Below, one piece after another: positions 32,799-35,852 of a DNA stretch of 35,852 bases. The position numbers and the translations under genes are program-made. Every line of letters begins with the position of its first letter. Position 1 is the first letter of the stretch. Location: contig CACWGK010000026.1 in the NCBI GenBank assembly GCA_902760415.1, forward strand, positions 1 to 35,852, given 5' to 3'. This DNA is from an uncultured Lachnospiraceae bacterium (GTDB taxonomy: Bacteria; Bacillota; Clostridia; Lachnospirales; Lachnospiraceae). A model generated the notes under the pieces. It was not told where the DNA came from and searched no databases. It saw only the letters and a list, made by a program, of their open reading frames with translations.

Positions 32799-34241
32799 TT
32801 AATCTACGTACTCAACGCCAGAAAGAAGCTCTTTCTTAACATCATAAAGCTTCTGTGACAGATCAAGATAATGAATATGTGGATTATAGAAACGCTGTTC
32901 CTCTTCCCATATCTCATCAGCCAGCTGCTTCTTTACAAAAGCCTGAATCTCTTTGAGAGTTGGCTTATCATATACAAGCTTACCATTTTCAAATATAGTA
33001 ACCTGAAGTGGCTTTGCATCAACATTTCTGAACTTCATATTCTTCCATGGCTGCTTTGGATCCACGAACTGATATGCATCACTGAAATCAGGTTCCTCAT
33101 CAGCCATAGTAAGAAGATCTGCTATAGCATATCCTGTCTTCTGAGAATAGATACGATAAACCTTCTTCTTTCCAGGATTAGTAATCTTCTCGATATTTTC
33201 TGATATCTTAATCTTTGGTGTAAATGTATCTCCATCCTTTACAGCAACGAGCTTGTATACTCCACCGAATACAGGATCAGACTTAGATGTTATCATTCTT
33301 TCACCAACGCCGTATGAATTAATTCTAGCGCCCTGCTTATTAAGGGAATCGATAAGATACTCATCTACGCTGTTAGATACTACTACCGAACAATCTGTAA
33401 GGCCTTCTTCATCAAGCTTTCTTCTAATAGCTTTAGAGAAGTAAGCAAGGTCTCCACTATCGATACGCACACCCTTAAGACGCTTACCCATTGGTTCAAG
33501 AACCTCGTGAGCTACCTTTATAGCATTTGGAAGACCGCTCTCTAATATATCATATGTATCTATAAGGAGTACGCTGTTATCAGGATAAATCTCAGCATAA
33601 GCCTTAAATGCATCATACTCAGATGGGAAGAACTCAATCCAGCTATGAGCCATAGTACCAACTGCAGTTACACCAAACTGCTGATCAGCCATAACTGTAG
33701 CTGTTGTATTTACTCCACCGATGAAGCAAGCTCTTGTTCCCCATACAGCTGCATCAGGACCCTGAGCACGTCTTGCACCAAACTCCATAACTACAGCATC
33801 ACCAGCTGCTCTAGCTATACGATTAGCCTTTGTAGCAATAAGAGACTGGAAGTTAATGCAGATAAGAAGCATTGTCTCTATTAACTGAGCTTCAATAATC
33901 GGAGCCGTTACTGTAACTATAGGAATATTAGGATATACTATAGTACCTTCTGGAACCGCCTCAATAGTACCTGTAAACTTGAAGTTTCTAAGATACTCAA
34001 GGAATCCTTCATCAAACATGTTTCTGCCGCGAAGATATTCTATATCATCATCAGTAAACTTAAGCCCCTGAATATAGTCAATCAGCATTTCTAGACCAGC
34101 ACTGATAACGAAACCGCCCTCATCAGGATTTGTTCTATAGAACATATCAAATACAGCTATCTTGTCTTTATTACCTGTTACATAATAGCCATTTGCCATA
34201 GTAAGCTCATAATAATCCATTAGCATTGTGAGATTTCTCAT
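32799..34241 (-). CDS. pncB: Nicotinate phosphoribosyltransferase
   Basis: Makes nicotinate mononucleotide from nicotinate and phosphoribosyl pyrophosphate, the entry step of NAD salvage. The 480-aa protein starts MRNLTMLMDYYELTMANGYY and shows VFDMFYRTNP, FGARRAQGPDAA, GTMAHSW and GVRIDSGDLA, all typical of the family. The C-terminal region with YRIYSQKTGYAIADL completes it. It follows typA by 39 bp with an AAGGAAGG ribosome site, so it may be read through from typA. A 5-bp hairpin (32761-32778) after it is only a weak terminator. Confidence 0.95.
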   Translation of the reverse strand: MRNLTMLMDYYELTMANGYYVTGNKDKIAVFDMFYRTNPDEGGFVISAGLEMLIDYIQGLKFTDDDIEYLRGRNMFDEGFLEYLRNFKFTGTIEAVPEGTIVYPNIPIVTVTAPIIEAQLIETMLLICINFQSLIATKANRIARAAGDAVVMEFGARRAQGPDAAVWGTRACFIGGVNTTATVMADQQFGVTAVGTMAHSWIEFFPSEYDAFKAYAEIYPDNSVLLIDTYDILESGLPNAIKVAHEVLEPMGKRLKGVRIDSGDLAYFSKAIRRKLDEEGLTDCSVVVSNSVDEYLIDSLNKQGARINSYGVGERMITSKSDPVFGGVYKLVAVKDGDTFTPKIKISENIEKITNPGKKKVYRIYSQKTGYAIADLLTMADEEPDFSDAYQFVDPKQPWKNMKFRNVDAKPLQVTIFENGKLVYDKPTLKEIQAFVKKQLADEIWEEEQRFYNPHIHYLDLSQKLYDVKKELLSGVEYVD

Positions 34242-34280
34242 ACTTCTTACCTTCCTTTTCCTTAAGAAATGTTTACTTTA

Positions 34281-35852
34281 TTATGAATTAACCTGTCTAT
34301 TTGCGCGCATACGAAGTCTTGAATCAAGAATCTTCTTACGTATACGAAGATTCTCTGGTGTAATCTCAAGAAGCTCATCTGTATCAAGGAAATCAAGTGA
34401 TTGTTCTAGACTAAGCTTTCTAGGTGGTACAAGTTTAAGAGCTTCATCAGCTCCTGAAGAACGTGTATTTGTAAGATGCTTTGTCTTACATACATTAACT
34501 TCTATATCTTCCTGACGGCCAGTCTCTCCAACGACCATACCAGCATAAACTTCTTCACCAGGTCCAATAAAGAGTGTACCTCTTTCCTGTGCATTAAACA
34601 AGCCATAAGTTACAGATGTACCAGCTTCAAATGCGATAAGACTACCATTACTACGATAGCTCATCTCACCCTTAAAGTAATCATAACCATCAAATATTGT
34701 ATTTATAACACCATTTCCCTTGGTAGCAGTAAGGAACTCACCACGGAATCCGATAAGTCCACGAGAAGGGATTCTAAACTCAAGTCTTGTATTTCCACTA
34801 TTGACAGTAGCCATACCGATAAGCTCACCCTTACGAGTACTGAGCATATTTATAACTGTTCCGGCGAACTCTTCAGGAACATCGATTACAGCCATCTCAT
34901 ATGGTTCTTCCTTCTTACCAAGCTCATTTGTCTTATATATAACTTCAGCCTTACTTACAGCGAACTCATAGCCTTCACGACGCATATTCTCGATAAGAAC
35001 TGATAAATGAAGCTCACCACGGCCAGATACCTTAAAGCAATCTGTAGACTCTGTATCTTCAACACGGAGTGATACGTCAGTATTAAGCTCTCTAAAGAGT
35101 CTATCTCTAATCTGACGGCTTGTTACAAACTTACCTTCCTTACCAGCAAGTGGAGAATCATTTACCATAAAGTTCATAGATATTGTAGGATCAGATATCT
35201 TCTGGAAAGGTATAGCATCTGGCTGATCAAGTGAACATATAGTATCACCAATCTTAAGATCAGCTATACCAGATACAGCAACGATAGAACCAACTGTAGC
35301 TTCATCTACATCAACTTTTGAAAGTCCATCGTACTCATAAAGCTTAGATATCTTAACCTTTTCTTTACGATCAGGCTCATGATGATTTACTATAAGAGCT
35401 TCCTGATTAACCTTTATGGTACCGTTGTCTACCTTACCAACTCCTATACGACCTGTGTACTCATTGTAATCTATAGTACTGATTAGAATCTGTGTACCTC
35501 TCTCAGGATCACCCTCTGGAGCAGGAATAGACTTAATAATAGTCTCAAAAAGAGGCTTCATATCTGTTCCTCTCTCATCAGGAGAATATGATGCAACACC
35601 ATCTCTAGCTGAAGCATATACAAATGGACAATCTAGCTGCTCTTCATTTGCATCCAGATCAAGAAGAAGTTCAAGAACCTCTTCCTCTACCGCCTCAGGT
35701 CTAGCATCTGGTCTATCTATCTTATTTACACATACGATAACAGAAAGATTAAGAGCAAGAGCCTTTTGAAGCACGAAACGTGTCTGAGGCATAGGACCCT
35801 CAAATGCATCAACAACGAGGATAACTCCATTAACCATCTTAAGTACACGCTC
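34281..35852 (-). CDS. typA: GTPase TypA/BipA, 5' end cut by the window
   Basis: A ribosome-binding translational GTPase involved in stress and 50S assembly. About 523 residues are visible. The frame is open through the window edge (the residues ERVLK precede MVNGVILVVDAFEGPMPQT), so the N-terminal P-loop part lies outside. Visible are the G4 motif NKIDRPDARP, the G5 region SARDG, the domain II beta-barrel, and the C-terminal RGLIGFRGEFLTATKGNGVINTIFDGY typical of TypA. The 34281 end and the pncB gene follow on the same strand. Confidence 0.95.
   Translation of the reverse strand, partial: ERVLKMVNGVILVVDAFEGPMPQTRFVLQKALALNLSVIVCVNKIDRPDARPEAVEEEVLELLLDLDANEEQLDCPFVYASARDGVASYSPDERGTDMKPLFETIIKSIPAPEGDPERGTQILISTIDYNEYTGRIGVGKVDNGTIKVNQEALIVNHHEPDRKEKVKISKLYEYDGLSKVDVDEATVGSIVAVSGIADLKIGDTICSLDQPDAIPFQKISDPTISMNFMVNDSPLAGKEGKFVTSRQIRDRLFRELNTDVSLRVEDTESTDCFKVSGRGELHLSVLIENMRREGYEFAVSKAEVIYKTNELGKKEEPYEMAVIDVPEEFAGTVINMLSTRKGELIGMATVNSGNTRLEFRIPSRGLIGFRGEFLTATKGNGVINTIFDGYDYFKGEMSYRSNGSLIAFEAGTSVTYGLFNAQERGTLFIGPGEEVYAGMVVGETGRQEDIEVNVCKTKHLTNTRSSGADEALKLVPPRKLSLEQSLDFLDTDELLEITPENLRIRKKILDSRLRMRANRQVNS

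Overview
The window is about 35.9 kb of AT-rich, tightly packed bacterial chromosome. Its gene content points to a low-GC Firmicute of the Clostridia, most likely Lachnospiraceae (Butyrivibrio or Pseudobutyrivibrio-like). The evidence is the era-recO-glyS order, the cysS-mrnC-rlmB-sigH order known from Bacillus and Clostridia, HrcA/CIRCE operators, an M16C presequence-protease-like peptidase, a DUF6382-FHA protein, choline-binding-type wall repeats and strong GGAGG ribosome sites. The genus is an inference. Almost all genes lie on the minus strand; only the diguanylate cyclase and argH are on plus.

Layout: (1) 1-7.2 kb: an apparent minus-strand operon, M16C peptidase > era > recO > lipoprotein > glyS. 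(2) 7.2-9.9 kb: cdd, then groES-groEL under a textbook promoter plus CIRCE. (3) 9.9-14.7 kb: a surface protein, glnS and an Ogg-type glycosylase. (4) 14.7-18.3 kb: tRNA-Thr and cysS-mrnC-rlmB-sigH, whose promoter sits in the end of the upstream amidase gene. (5) 18.3-20.7 kb: an accessory, repeat-rich stretch with a wall amidase, a two-helix membrane peptide, a lipoprotein and an unusually structured intergenic block. (6) 21-25.9 kb: a cytoplasmic LacI-like-sensor diguanylate cyclase, a Q/Y-rich membrane protein, an MFS transporter and a frameshifted DUF3592 gene. (7) 26-30.3 kb: an unknown protein, a cysteine synthase-like enzyme, htpG with its own CIRCE, a candidate small RNA and a large inverted repeat. 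(8) 30.3-35.9 kb: argH, the FHA protein, pncB and 5'-truncated typA.

Most genes are housekeeping: translation, protein folding, DNA and RNA maintenance, NAD and arginine synthesis. The unexplained signals lie between genes. A 44-45 bp palindrome occurs at three gene ends with a conserved core and one compensatory base-pair change. Three exactly 40-bp units, one inverted, share both ends but not the middle (19837-20011). Three phased dyads (19690-19763) precede the two-helix peptide. A small minus-strand RNA with its own promoter and terminator is predicted between htpG and argH, next to a perfect 20-bp inverted repeat. The tRNA-Thr has C at position 33. No CRISPR array, transposase, integrase, phage gene or known defence system was seen.
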